This document shows, in pieces, positions 44,079 through 53,363 of a stretch of DNA of 56,662 nucleotides (position 1 is its first letter; the number at the start of each line of letters is the position of its first letter). Source of the stretch: Longimicrobiales bacterium. Its GTDB lineage: Bacteria > Gemmatimonadota > Gemmatimonadetes > Longimicrobiales > Gaopeijiaceae. The translations under genes and the position numbers were made by a program. Under the pieces are notes generated by a model. That model was not told where the DNA came from. It did no database searches and saw nothing but the letters and a program-made list of their open reading frames with translations. The stretch covers positions 1 to 56,662 of the forward strand of contig JAPKDG010000008.1 of assembly GCA_028822645.1 (NCBI GenBank), read 5' to 3'.

Positions 44079-46019
44079 ATGAATTCCAGATTAAACGTAG
44101 CCGTTCTATTCTTATCTCTCGGCCCAATTTTTCTAAATCCGATCAATGCCCACTCTCAGGATATCACTGCCAACCCCTCAATAATACTGAGTTCCGTCCC
44201 CTTCTCTATTGAACTTGAAGCGGGCAGCACAAAACAATCTTCCTATGTGATCAAGGACGCTCTTGGACAACCAATATCCTCCGGAACCATTGATCCTAAC
44301 CAAACACAAATTATTGAGTTAAAAGTCTCAAGCAAAAACCAACTCCCCCTGGTTATCCAGATTGATGAACATACTATTTCGTTCCAAAAACCATTTATCC
44401 CTGGATGGTTGTCTTTGGCTCCACCATTATTAGCAATAACCCTAGCCTTATTGTTCCAGGAAGTGATAACTGCACTACTAGCAGGCGTCTGGCTTGGAGC
44501 CTTCATGATAAGCGGCTATAGGCCTTTCACCGCACTAGGAAGATCCGTGGATTCCTATGTAGTCCCAGCCCTAGGTGATACAGACGGTGGCCACACCCAA
44601 ATTATTGTCTTTTCTCTCATGTTAGGTGGCTTGGTAGGGATAGTCGCCAAGAATGGGGGCACGCAAGGAATTGTCGACAAACTCAGACCTTTTGCGAAAA
44701 CCCGTCGTCGTGGTAGTCTGGCAACGTGGTTTGCCGGCCTCTGCATATTTTTTGATGATTACGCCAACACTCTCATCGTTGGTACTACGATGCGTCCGAT
44801 CACAGATAGCTTGAAAATCTCAAGAGAAAAACTAGCCTATATTGTTGATTCCACCGCGGCACCTGTCGCAGCCTTAGTCCCCATATCTACTTGGGTAGGT
44901 TACGAGATATCACTCATTTCAGATGGAATGCGTGATGCTTCTAACATTCCAGAACAAACCTCCCAATTAGCACAAACTCTTTCTACTCTCAGTCCTTTCT
45001 CAGTATTCGTGAGTACAATTCCATACATGTTCTATCCAATCTTTGCACTAGTGTTGGTTTTTCTCGTTTCGGTTATGGATCGAGACTTCGGGCCAATGTC
45101 TTTAGCCGAAACAAAGTCAGTCAATAGACAAAATAAACATCCGGATTCTCAAATTAATTCTTTAGAAACGCTAGCAGTTTCAGAAAATTTGCGATCGTCC
45201 AACGGAACGGGATGGTATAATGCTTTTATACCCATCGTCACTGTAGTGATCGTTGTAGTTTTGGGCCTTTACTCTTCAGGAAAGTCACAATTAGCCACGG
45301 AGACCACTTCTTTGCTAGACATTTTTGGAGCAGCAGACCCTTACAATAGCTTGTTATGGGGGTCTACTGCTGGATGCTTAGTAGCTGTCCTGCTCACGAT
45401 TTCACAAAACATCCTTACTCTAAAACAAACACTGGAAGCATGGGTAGAAGGTCTAAAAACAATGTTGACCGCCATGGTTATACTAATACTAGCTTGGTCA
45501 TTAGGGCAGGTTACCAATGATCTCGGAACAGCTAATTATCTCTCTCAAATGCTCACAGGATCCCTGCCAATACAAATCTTACCAGCATTGGTCTTTCTCA
45601 CGGCCTCCGCAATATCATTTTCCACTGGGACTTCTTGGGCCACCATGGCCATCCTGATCCCCCTGGTGATACCACTCACCGTCAGTCTTGGAGGAGGGAT
45701 TGGGTTTGGTACCGGAGAGTACTCGGTCCTGCTCAGTGTGATCAGCTCAGTCCTGGCTGGAGCGATATTCGGCGATCATTGCTCACCTATTTCAGACACT
45801 ACAGTGCTCAGCTCGACGGCCTCCCAGTGTGACCACATCGATCATGTTCGGACCCAATTGCCTTATGCTTTGGTTGCTGGAACTATATCGCTTGTAATAG
45901 GAAGCCTCGGTACAGCCTATGGACTCCCTGTTTGGGCGGCGTTGCTACTCGGCGTTTCGATGCTCATTGCTATTTTGATGCTATTCGGCAAGCCGAATCA
46001 GCCCCATCATTCCAGTTAG
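44079..46019 (+). CDS. NhaC-family Na+/H+ antiporter with exported N-terminal extension
   Basis: The 646-residue protein has a signal peptide (LNVAVLFLSLGPIFLNPINAHSQ) and about 80 residues of beta-rich extracytoplasmic sequence. A membrane domain of about 12 helices then begins at WLSLAPPLLAITLALLF. Family motifs include CIFFDDYANTLIVGTTMRP and a late GAIFGDHCSPISDTTVLSS, both typical of NhaC/lysine-permease-like carriers. It probably exchanges Na+ for H+ at the inner membrane. GAGGGG lies six bases before the ATG. The extension is not part of the ordinary NhaC. It is a lone plus-strand gene divergent from pyrR. Confidence 0.9.
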   Translation: MNSRLNVAVLFLSLGPIFLNPINAHSQDITANPSIILSSVPFSIELEAGSTKQSSYVIKDALGQPISSGTIDPNQTQIIELKVSSKNQLPLVIQIDEHTISFQKPFIPGWLSLAPPLLAITLALLFQEVITALLAGVWLGAFMISGYRPFTALGRSVDSYVVPALGDTDGGHTQIIVFSLMLGGLVGIVAKNGGTQGIVDKLRPFAKTRRRGSLATWFAGLCIFFDDYANTLIVGTTMRPITDSLKISREKLAYIVDSTAAPVAALVPISTWVGYEISLISDGMRDASNIPEQTSQLAQTLSTLSPFSVFVSTIPYMFYPIFALVLVFLVSVMDRDFGPMSLAETKSVNRQNKHPDSQINSLETLAVSENLRSSNGTGWYNAFIPIVTVVIVVVLGLYSSGKSQLATETTSLLDIFGAADPYNSLLWGSTAGCLVAVLLTISQNILTLKQTLEAWVEGLKTMLTAMVILILAWSLGQVTNDLGTANYLSQMLTGSLPIQILPALVFLTASAISFSTGTSWATMAILIPLVIPLTVSLGGGIGFGTGEYSVLLSVISSVLAGAIFGDHCSPISDTTVLSSTASQCDHIDHVRTQLPYALVAGTISLVIGSLGTAYGLPVWAALLLGVSMLIAILMLFGKPNQPHHSS

Positions 46020-46083
46020 ATCAGAGTAGACCACTTGTGAACCGTACTGTCTATGGATGCTAACTATTTTAATATATAAGTAC

Positions 46084-46560
46084 TCATGAGCGACGATCTT
46101 TAAAGTAGCTTCTAAGAAGAGTGGCGGATTCATCTGCCAAGATGCCGCTAGTCACTTCCAATCTATGATTAAGACGTTCATCGCAGACTAGATTCTCTAA
46201 GCTGCCGACCATCCCGGATTTTGGATCTGTAGCGCCAAACACTAGTCGTTCGATTCGGGAAAGTACTAGTGCTCCAGCACACATCGCACACGGCTCCAAG
46301 GTCGTGTAAAGAGTGCAGCCAATCAGCCTCCAGTCACCTAACATTTCTGATGCTTTTCGAATGGCTATAACTTCAGCGTGTGCAGTCGGATCTTTCATTG
46401 ATCCCGTTAAATTATGCGCTTCTGACACCACTATATTTTCTTTAATAATCAAAGCTCCAACAGGCACTTCACCTATTCTGTATGCACATTTGGCCTGGGT
46501 TAGTGCCCTTTCCATATAATTAGCATCGGTTCCGCAATCGTCCAAAAGTTTCCCCTTCAA
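46084..46560 (-). CDS. tadA: tRNA-specific adenosine deaminase TadA
   Basis: TadA converts A34 to inosine in the anticodon of tRNA-Arg. The 158-residue deaminase has the zinc and catalytic motif HAEVIAIRKA near residue 67 and PCAMCAGALVLSRI near residue 97. GEVPVGALII is at the N-terminus. The start used is TTG at 46560, four bases after the gltX stop. ATG 46515 would remove 15 residues, but the longer form aligns with the E. coli N-terminus. Confidence 0.94.
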   Translation of the reverse strand: MKGKLLDDCGTDANYMERALTQAKCAYRIGEVPVGALIIKENIVVSEAHNLTGSMKDPTAHAEVIAIRKASEMLGDWRLIGCTLYTTLEPCAMCAGALVLSRIERLVFGATDPKSGMVGSLENLVCDERLNHRLEVTSGILADESATLLRSYFKDRRS

Positions 46561-46563
46561 TTA

Positions 46564-48024
46564 TTAGCCAAGGGTTTCAGCTGTCTTCTTCTCTAGATGA
46601 TCCAGAGCATTGCCTAATCGATCCAAAACGCAATCTCTACCTAAAAAGATAAGCACATCGAAGATACCAGGGCTGGCTTCACGGCCTGTAATAGCTACTC
46701 TCAAGGGGTGGATCACTTCTCCCAGCTTCCATTGTTTTTGAACAGCATAAGCCCTTATCTTAGACTCTAATTCGGTATCATCCCAATCAACCTCAGTGAA
46801 AACAGATCTCAAGAAGCTTAAAATCATCAAGGATTTCTCTGGATCCTTTAGCCAATGTTTAAGGACTGCGGATTCATCAAACTCTATATCGTTACTGAAA
46901 AACGGCTCTGAAAGCTCTACAAGGTCAGAAATTCTTCGCGCTCGTGTTTTCAATAGATCTATCAATCCAAGATACCAATCTTCCCTCATTTTCAGGGCAT
47001 CCTGGGTTATCAATCCAGCAGCTTCTAATTTGGGACTCAATAATTCTGCGAGTTCTTTCGCTGGGGTAGAATTAAAATGTTGGCCAGAAAGCCATCCTAA
47101 TTTTTTCAAATCAAAGATGGAACTCTTTTTTAATACTCTGTCCATCGAAAACCGATCGATTAGAGTATCGAGGTCCATGAACTCAATGTCATCCCCCGGA
47201 TTCCAGCCCAGGAGAGCCAAGAAATTAATCATCGCACTGGGTAGGAATCCTTCATCTCGATAAGCTTGTATGGCTGTAGCACCATGGCGTTTGGATAAAC
47301 GCTTTCCATCTGGGCCTAAGATCATTGGAACATGAGCAAAAACAGGTTCCATCCACTCCATTGAATTGTATATGAGGATTTGCTTAGCAGTGTTCGATAG
47401 ATGATCATCTCCGCGGATCACATGTGTGATACCTTGATTTGCATCGTCAGAAGCCACAGCAAAATTATATGTGGGACTACCATCGCTCCTCAGGATGACT
47501 AAATCATCGATATCCGCGTTCTCAAACTTCATTTCCCCATGGACCATGTCTTTCCAGATAGTTTGGCCTTCTGGAACACGGAAACGTATAGCGTGAGATT
47601 CGCCATCTTGAGCCTTGGCTTCTCCTTCTTTTACAGAAACCAATTCAGCCCGCCTCCGGGCGGCACGCCTGTCAGGGCCGTTGACTTTAGTCCTTGTTCT
47701 TTCTGAGGCAAGCTCCTCGGCGCTGCTAAAATCCCTATAAGCTAAGCCGCGGTCAAGGAGTGACATAACTTCTTCCTTGTGCCTCTTTAGGCTCTCACTT
47801 TGGAAATAAGGACCTTCGTCCCAATTCAGACCTAGCCACCTTAGGGATTCCAAAATAGTCGCATTGTGTTCTGGATTAGACCTATCTTTATCAGTGTCTT
47901 CGATTCTAAGAACGAAGACACCTCCATGTTTCCGAACAAATAGCCAGTTAAAAAGTGCTGTCCTCACACCACCCACATGTAAGTTGCCAGTAGGCGAAGG
48001 AGGGAACCGAACTCTAACTGTCAT
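46564..48024 (-). CDS. gltX: Glutamyl-tRNA synthetase
   Basis: GluRS charges tRNA-Glu. The 486-residue class I enzyme has the HIGH-type motif PSPTGNLHVGGVRTALFNW at the start. EDTDKDRSNPEH and the KMSKS-type motif KRLSKRHGATAIQ near residue 240 follow, with a helical anticodon-binding C-terminal half. Length fits a discriminating or nondiscriminating bacterial GluRS. Whether it also charges tRNA-Gln cannot be told here. tadA follows by three bases. Confidence 0.96.
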   Translation of the reverse strand: MTVRVRFPPSPTGNLHVGGVRTALFNWLFVRKHGGVFVLRIEDTDKDRSNPEHNATILESLRWLGLNWDEGPYFQSESLKRHKEEVMSLLDRGLAYRDFSSAEELASERTRTKVNGPDRRAARRRAELVSVKEGEAKAQDGESHAIRFRVPEGQTIWKDMVHGEMKFENADIDDLVILRSDGSPTYNFAVASDDANQGITHVIRGDDHLSNTAKQILIYNSMEWMEPVFAHVPMILGPDGKRLSKRHGATAIQAYRDEGFLPSAMINFLALLGWNPGDDIEFMDLDTLIDRFSMDRVLKKSSIFDLKKLGWLSGQHFNSTPAKELAELLSPKLEAAGLITQDALKMREDWYLGLIDLLKTRARRISDLVELSEPFFSNDIEFDESAVLKHWLKDPEKSLMILSFLRSVFTEVDWDDTELESKIRAYAVQKQWKLGEVIHPLRVAITGREASPGIFDVLIFLGRDCVLDRLGNALDHLEKKTAETLG

Positions 48025-48111
48025 AGTGAATCAGGTTAAGCAAGCCGATCATCGGAGTCCCCACTAGTCGAACATTTGATTGTAAATCTCCGATGTGGAC
48101 CCTATAAGTTT

Positions 48112-49347
48112 TCATCCAGACATCTCTTTGTATGTTGTCATTATATAAGTTTCTATAATCTGCTTAAAGTCGTTCACAAGTTCCACTCCAGTCAGTGTAG
48201 AATGATGCTTGCCATTCACATATACCGGCGCTTTTGGATCTTCAGTATTGCCAGGAAGTGAGATCCCCAGATTAGCATGTTTTGATTCACCTGGACCATT
48301 TACCACACAACCCATCACTGCAACTGTCATTTCTTCTACCCCAGGATATTTGCGGCCCCAGAAAGGCATATTTTCTCGAATATAGTCTTGGATTTCAAGG
48401 GCCATTTCTTGGAACAAGGTACTACTCGTCCGCCCACAACCAGGACACGAGGTCACTTGTGGTTCAAAACTCCTTATCTGCAAAGATTGGAGTATCTGTC
48501 GAGCCACCAACACTTCTTCCGTCCTGGTTCCCTGAGGGAGAGGGGTTAAGGAGACACGAAGAGTATCACCTATGCCTTGAATCAACAAAGGTGAGACAGC
48601 TGCAGAAGTAGAAATAATGCCCTTTAGGCCTAGCCCTGCTTCGGTTAGACCTAAGTGGAGCGGATATTGACAGCTAGCAGCCAGTTTCTGGTAAACACCT
48701 ACCAATTCTGGAGCAGCAGACACTTTAGCGCTGAGGACAATCATATCATTCGATAAGCCTATCTCTTCCGCCAATTCAGCGGAACGCAATGCACTCTCGA
48801 CCATAGTATCAATCACAACATCTTCGGAGTTTTTCGGTTCAGATCGATTCGCATTACGATCCATAGCTCGGGCAAGTAATCTTTGATCCAGCGAGCCCCA
48901 ATTAACTCCAATTCTCACGGGAATATTGTTGTTTACTGCTATTTCAATGATTTTCTGAAAATTTGTATCTCGGTGTTTTGATCCGACATTACCTGGATTG
49001 ATCCTATATTTCGATAATGCAGTAGCACAAGTTGGATACTGGTCTAGGAGGAGATGTCCGTTATAGTGGAAATCCCCCACGAGGGGTACTGCTATCCCGT
49101 CATCTATTAACCTGGCCTTGATATCAGCTACGCTTTTAGCAGCTTCTTCATTATTAACTGTTATCCTGACAATTTCACTGCCAGCGACTACAAGTTCCTT
49201 GACTTGCTGGACGGTGGCCTTTACATCGGCAGTATCCGTATCAGTCATGCTTTGAATGACCAGTGGATTTTCACTGCCAATCAACACGCCGTCGACGGCA
49301 ACTTGCAATGTTTTCCTTCGCGGCCAATAACTCACGCTTGACGCCAC
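48112..49347 (-). CDS. ispG: 4-hydroxy-3-methylbut-2-enyl diphosphate synthase IspG
   Basis: IspG is the [4Fe-4S] enzyme of the MEP isoprenoid pathway. The 411-residue protein has the TIM-barrel start IQSMTDTDTADV, with RINPGNVG and VRIGVNWGSL. A C-terminal cluster domain has SCPGCGRTS and MGCVVNGPGESKHA, supplying the three Cys. The start used is GTG at 49347; a second GTG at 49335 with GGTGG upstream is an alternative. It is 87 bases upstream of gltX on the same strand and divergent from the CDGSH gene. Confidence 0.96.
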   Translation of the reverse strand: MASSVSYWPRRKTLQVAVDGVLIGSENPLVIQSMTDTDTADVKATVQQVKELVVAGSEIVRITVNNEEAAKSVADIKARLIDDGIAVPLVGDFHYNGHLLLDQYPTCATALSKYRINPGNVGSKHRDTNFQKIIEIAVNNNIPVRIGVNWGSLDQRLLARAMDRNANRSEPKNSEDVVIDTMVESALRSAELAEEIGLSNDMIVLSAKVSAAPELVGVYQKLAASCQYPLHLGLTEAGLGLKGIISTSAAVSPLLIQGIGDTLRVSLTPLPQGTRTEEVLVARQILQSLQIRSFEPQVTSCPGCGRTSSTLFQEMALEIQDYIRENMPFWGRKYPGVEEMTVAVMGCVVNGPGESKHANLGISLPGNTEDPKAPVYVNGKHHSTLTGVELVNDFKQIIETYIMTTYKEMSG

Positions 49348-49454
49348 CCTTCTAAATGAGATTAACTTGTTTTAATCTACCAGTAGAAAGATCTGTCACC
49401 AAGGCAAACATTAACTGACCACAATCACCTATCAATTTACCCGTGGAGGGACTT

Positions 49455-49655
49455 TTGAGCGATTCAAAACTGATCATCCTAAAGAACGGTTCTATCAGAG
49501 TAGAAGGTGGGATTCCAGTCGAAGATCACGAAGGCAACAGCATCAACACACCAACCGGAAAATCCTACCATCTATGTAGGTGTGGAGCATCACAGAAAAA
49601 ACCCTTTTGTGACGGTCGCCACAAAATCTGCGACTTCGATGGCACATTAGTATAA
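49455..49655 (+). CDS. CDGSH iron-sulfur domain protein
   Basis: This 66-residue protein ends with CRCGASQKKPFCDGRHK, the [2Fe-2S] ligand motif of the CDGSH family (three Cys and one His). The N-terminal part forms strands (LIILKNGSIRVEGGIPVED). It matches the small bacterial single-domain type that probably carries electrons or clusters. I chose TTG 49455 because GGAGGG lies about five bases upstream. GTG 49443 would put that sequence inside the coding region. It is 40 bases before the VPS10-like gene and may share its transcript. Confidence 0.88.
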   Translation: MSDSKLIILKNGSIRVEGGIPVEDHEGNSINTPTGKSYHLCRCGASQKKPFCDGRHKICDFDGTLV

Positions 49656-49695
49656 TTTCACCTTGCAAATTATTTACACAACAGGGAGATCCACT

Positions 49696-52600
49696 ATGCC
49701 TAGATTAAGCTGCCGCCAAGATGTTTTAAAGATATTTGTCTTAGGGTTTTGCGTCTTTTTCTCAATTTTATGCTATGTAAAATCTACTGAAGCACAAACT
49801 ATCGGCAGCATCCCTGAAGGACTTTTTTCTAACGCTAAATTTCGGCATGTCGGTCCTGTTGGAAATCGCGTAAGTGCTGTCACTGGTGAAGAAGGCAACC
49901 AAAATATTTTCTATATCGGAGCTGCCTCCGGAGGAGTATTTAAATCAGTGGACGGAGGCCATTCCTGGAATCCGATTTTCGACGATCAGCTATCACTATC
50001 AATAGGATCCATAGCAATTGCTAAATCAGATCCCAATTTAGTATGGGTTGGAACTGGAGAATCTTTTATCCGTTCTAACGTCTCTATCGGTGATGGTATC
50101 TACCTCTCTACTGATGCTGGAAAGAACTGGAATCACATGGGCCTCGAAGAAACTGGGAGGATTGGAAGGATTGTAATACATCCAGATGATCCGGAGATAG
50201 TCTTCGCGGCGGCAGCCGGACACTTATACGGGCCACAGGAAGAACGTGGCATTTTTCGCACTAAAAATGGTGGCATCACCTGGGAAAGAGTCCTTTTCTC
50301 AGGTGAAAACTCTGGCGGCATCGATATCGTCATGCATCCGTCCAACCCTCGAATCCTTTTTGCGGCTACTTGGCAAATGCAAATATGGCCCTGGGGAAGA
50401 GAAAGCGGAGGTCCAGAGAGCGGACTCTGGACAAGCCGTGATGGGGGGGATAATTGGGTACGCCTTGAAGGAAACGGTTTGCCTAATTCAACGATGGGCA
50501 GAATCGGGCTTGGCATGTCAGCTGATGATCCTGAAAAGATTTACGCTCTTATAGAGACCAATTCCAACAGAGATTACGAACCTTTGGTTGACCATGAAGG
50601 TACTCTGTGGAGGTCTGACAACGGGGGGGAGTCATGGTCAATGGTTAACGGGGACCATGCCCTAGCACAACGACCTCTCTATTACAGTAGGCTTGCAGTA
50701 GCTCCTGACAATGCGAATGAAGTACACTTCATGTCCACAAGATATACAAAATCGCTAGATGGAGGAGTTTCTTATGAAGACATTTCGGGTGGGGACAACC
50801 ATGATATGTGGATCGATCCAGCGATGCCAGATCGTATGATCATAGGGAACGACCAGGGTGTAATGATCTCCACCAACCGAGGCGACAGCTGGTATCGGCC
50901 GCTACTGCCTATCGCACAGATGTATCATGTCGCCACAGACACAAAAGTACCCTACAATCTGTACGGTAATCGCCAAGACGGCCCCTCTACTGGTGGTCCA
51001 TCAAATACTTTGAGAGGCGGAAAAATCCCTGTTGGATCATGGGGATCAGTAGGTGGCTGTGAATCAGGATTCGCCGTACCCGACACCGTAACTAACTCGA
51101 CAGTATGGTCGGGCTGCTACGAAGGTATCCTAGAACGCCACGATTTACTCACCGGAATCAGCCGCACTGTTAGTGTTTGGCCTGACAATCCGGAAGGTTG
51201 GGCTTCACGAGAGGTCGCTTATCGATTTCAATGGACTTTCCCAATCCATATATCCCCTCATAATAATGAAAAAGTGTATGTGGGAAGCCAATTTGTCCAT
51301 CAAACTACTAATGGAGGTCAGACCTGGGAAGTCATTAGCCCAGACCTGACCACCAACGACTTAACTAAACAAGTAGCAACTGGCGGACTAACCACAGAAG
51401 ATGCAAGCCCAACTTATAATTCTGTTATTTTTGCCATTGCAGAATCGCCCGTTTCCCAGGGGACCATATGGACTGGATCACACGATGGCTTGGTACATAT
51501 AACTAGGAACGGAGGTGAGACCTGGTCAAATGTCACCCAAAATATTCCCTCCCTCCCTCCTTTCGGAACCGTAAGCAACATCGAACCCTCACGTTTCCAG
51601 GAAGGTTCTGCATACCTTACGATAGACTTGCACCAACTCGGAATTTCTGAACCTTACGTTTACAAGACAGATGATTACGGCACATCCTGGACCTCAATTG
51701 CCGGAGACTTACCTAAAAGCATCTTTAGCTACGTCCATGTGATACGTGAGGACCCTACACGTGCTGGCCTCCTCTATCTTGGTACAGAAAACTCCTTATT
51801 TGTGTCATTTAACGATGGGATCAATTGGCATGAGCTCCAAGGAAACCTTCCACATGCTCCAGTACACTGGCTTACAGTACAACCACATTTCAATGATTTA
51901 GTGATTGGTACTTACGGACGAGGTTTCTGGATTTTAGATGATATCACTCATCTACAATTACTTACTGAAGAAATACTAAACAAGCCAGTTCACCTTTTTC
52001 CTCCACGTCCTACCTACCGATACACACCCAGAGAAAGTTATAACAGCCAACCCGACGATCCTGCCGCTGGTGATAACCCAGAGCCAGGAGCTCCTATTAA
52101 TTTTTACATTGGGGACTCATTTGAAGGGGATGTTTCTGTGACCATTGAAGGACCCGATGGCGAACATATAAGAACGATAGAGGTGGAATCTTTTAGGAAC
52201 GGATTCAATAGGATTTACTGGGACCTTCGTTACGAACCTTCTATCGCACCACTTCTCAGAACGTCCGTGCTGGAACATAGCCATATCAAAGCTGGAGATA
52301 GAGGCTATAGACCTCCTCCTGACGGCGGGTTAGTTCGACCCATAGCCGTACCTGGACGTTATACAGCCAGATTGGAATCGGGCGATCAAATCCAAGAATC
52401 ACAGTTCGAGATCTTGCAAGATCCAGAATCTCAAGCCAGCATGACTGAAATTCAAGCTCAACTAAATTTCCAACTCCAACTGCGAGACATGAGCAATTCT
52501 GTTTCCACCCTGATCAATAAGATAGAGTGGGTTCGTAAAGACTTAGAGGACTTAAGAGAACAGTTTGGTGATGACGATCAGCATGCTACACAAATGGATC

Positions 52601-52908
52601 TCGGGCTAGAACTCGAACAAACCTTAATCCTTCAAGAAATGGCCCTCTTTGATCTACGCCTAACAGGAGGATCTTCTCGACAAGATACAATAAGGTGGCC
52701 GAGGCAACTGTGGGCAAAGATATCCAGCCTCAGCCAATATTCTTCCGGGTCTGACAATAGGCCGACAGATCAAAGCTTAGAAGTCTTAAAAGCCTACAAG
52801 ACCAGCCTCCAACGATCGCTCGACAATTGGTCGTCTATGGAAGCCAAAGACCTGAAAGCATTCAATCAGATGCTGACTGAGTCTGGCTTGCCACCTGTAG
52901 GACGGTAA
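49696..52908 (+). CDS. Exported VPS10/sortilin-like Asp-box propeller protein
   Basis: The 1070-residue protein has a signal peptide (FVLGFCVFFSILCYVKSTEAQ). A large propeller follows with about nine Asp-box (BNR) motifs, for example SVDGGHSWNP, SRDGGDNWVRL, TTNGGQTWEV and TRNGGETWSN. An Ig-like segment at about 800-890 and a helical C-terminal region complete it. Such proteins are often annotated as glycosyl hydrolases, but no catalytic set is evident here, so binding or scaffolding is as likely. ATG 49696 is chosen for AGGGAG seven bases upstream, against a TTG at 49663. Confidence 0.9.
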   Translation: MPRLSCRQDVLKIFVLGFCVFFSILCYVKSTEAQTIGSIPEGLFSNAKFRHVGPVGNRVSAVTGEEGNQNIFYIGAASGGVFKSVDGGHSWNPIFDDQLSLSIGSIAIAKSDPNLVWVGTGESFIRSNVSIGDGIYLSTDAGKNWNHMGLEETGRIGRIVIHPDDPEIVFAAAAGHLYGPQEERGIFRTKNGGITWERVLFSGENSGGIDIVMHPSNPRILFAATWQMQIWPWGRESGGPESGLWTSRDGGDNWVRLEGNGLPNSTMGRIGLGMSADDPEKIYALIETNSNRDYEPLVDHEGTLWRSDNGGESWSMVNGDHALAQRPLYYSRLAVAPDNANEVHFMSTRYTKSLDGGVSYEDISGGDNHDMWIDPAMPDRMIIGNDQGVMISTNRGDSWYRPLLPIAQMYHVATDTKVPYNLYGNRQDGPSTGGPSNTLRGGKIPVGSWGSVGGCESGFAVPDTVTNSTVWSGCYEGILERHDLLTGISRTVSVWPDNPEGWASREVAYRFQWTFPIHISPHNNEKVYVGSQFVHQTTNGGQTWEVISPDLTTNDLTKQVATGGLTTEDASPTYNSVIFAIAESPVSQGTIWTGSHDGLVHITRNGGETWSNVTQNIPSLPPFGTVSNIEPSRFQEGSAYLTIDLHQLGISEPYVYKTDDYGTSWTSIAGDLPKSIFSYVHVIREDPTRAGLLYLGTENSLFVSFNDGINWHELQGNLPHAPVHWLTVQPHFNDLVIGTYGRGFWILDDITHLQLLTEEILNKPVHLFPPRPTYRYTPRESYNSQPDDPAAGDNPEPGAPINFYIGDSFEGDVSVTIEGPDGEHIRTIEVESFRNGFNRIYWDLRYEPSIAPLLRTSVLEHSHIKAGDRGYRPPPDGGLVRPIAVPGRYTARLESGDQIQESQFEILQDPESQASMTEIQAQLNFQLQLRDMSNSVSTLINKIEWVRKDLEDLREQFGDDDQHATQMDLGLELEQTLILQEMALFDLRLTGGSSRQDTIRWPRQLWAKISSLSQYSSGSDNRPTDQSLEVLKAYKTSLQRSLDNWSSMEAKDLKAFNQMLTESGLPPVGR

Positions 52909-52955
52909 GCCAGGCCCTCTCGAGCCATATATACAACCCTTCAGGATCCAAGAAA

Positions 52956-53309
52956 TGGAGGCGGCGGGAGTCGAACCCGCGTCCGTAAATAACTCCTATA
53001 AAACCTCTACGTGCGTAGCGTCACTCATAATTTCATCTAGGTAGGTGAGCGAGCAACCAAGCCTAGACTAGCTATCTAAGAATCTCATCTCCAGCTATGA
53101 TAGCACTAGCCAGAAACCAGCTCGATTTATCGACGCTTCAGAGATTTCCTTCGAGCTGGGAAATCAAGAAACGAGCACGTAATCTAAGTTACGCAGCCAT
53201 CGCCATTTCAGTATTGGCAATTACAAAGTTCCCAGAGGATTATCGAGGACCCGGGGACCTCGGCACGCAGTTCCATATTCACTAATCACGTCGAGACCGT
53301 GACGCCCCC
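52956..53309 (-). ncRNA. ssrA: Transfer-messenger RNA
   Basis: Both tRNA-like ends are present on the minus strand. The 5' end is GGGGGCG with CGGTCTCGACGTG after it. The 3' end is GCGGGTTCGACTCCCGC then CGCCTCC and the discriminator A, which pair as the acceptor stem. CCA is not encoded. The tag frame runs from 53218 to 53189 (GCC to TAA) and encodes ANTEMAMAA, ending in the expected hydrophobic Ala-Ala degron. TATAAT lies at 53318-53313, four bases before the mature 5' end. tmRNA rescues stalled ribosomes with SmpB. Confidence 0.95.
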
Positions 53310-53363
53310 CTCATTATAATCTAGCTACTTCCAGAAACTAAAATAACACTTTGGCGAATAAAG

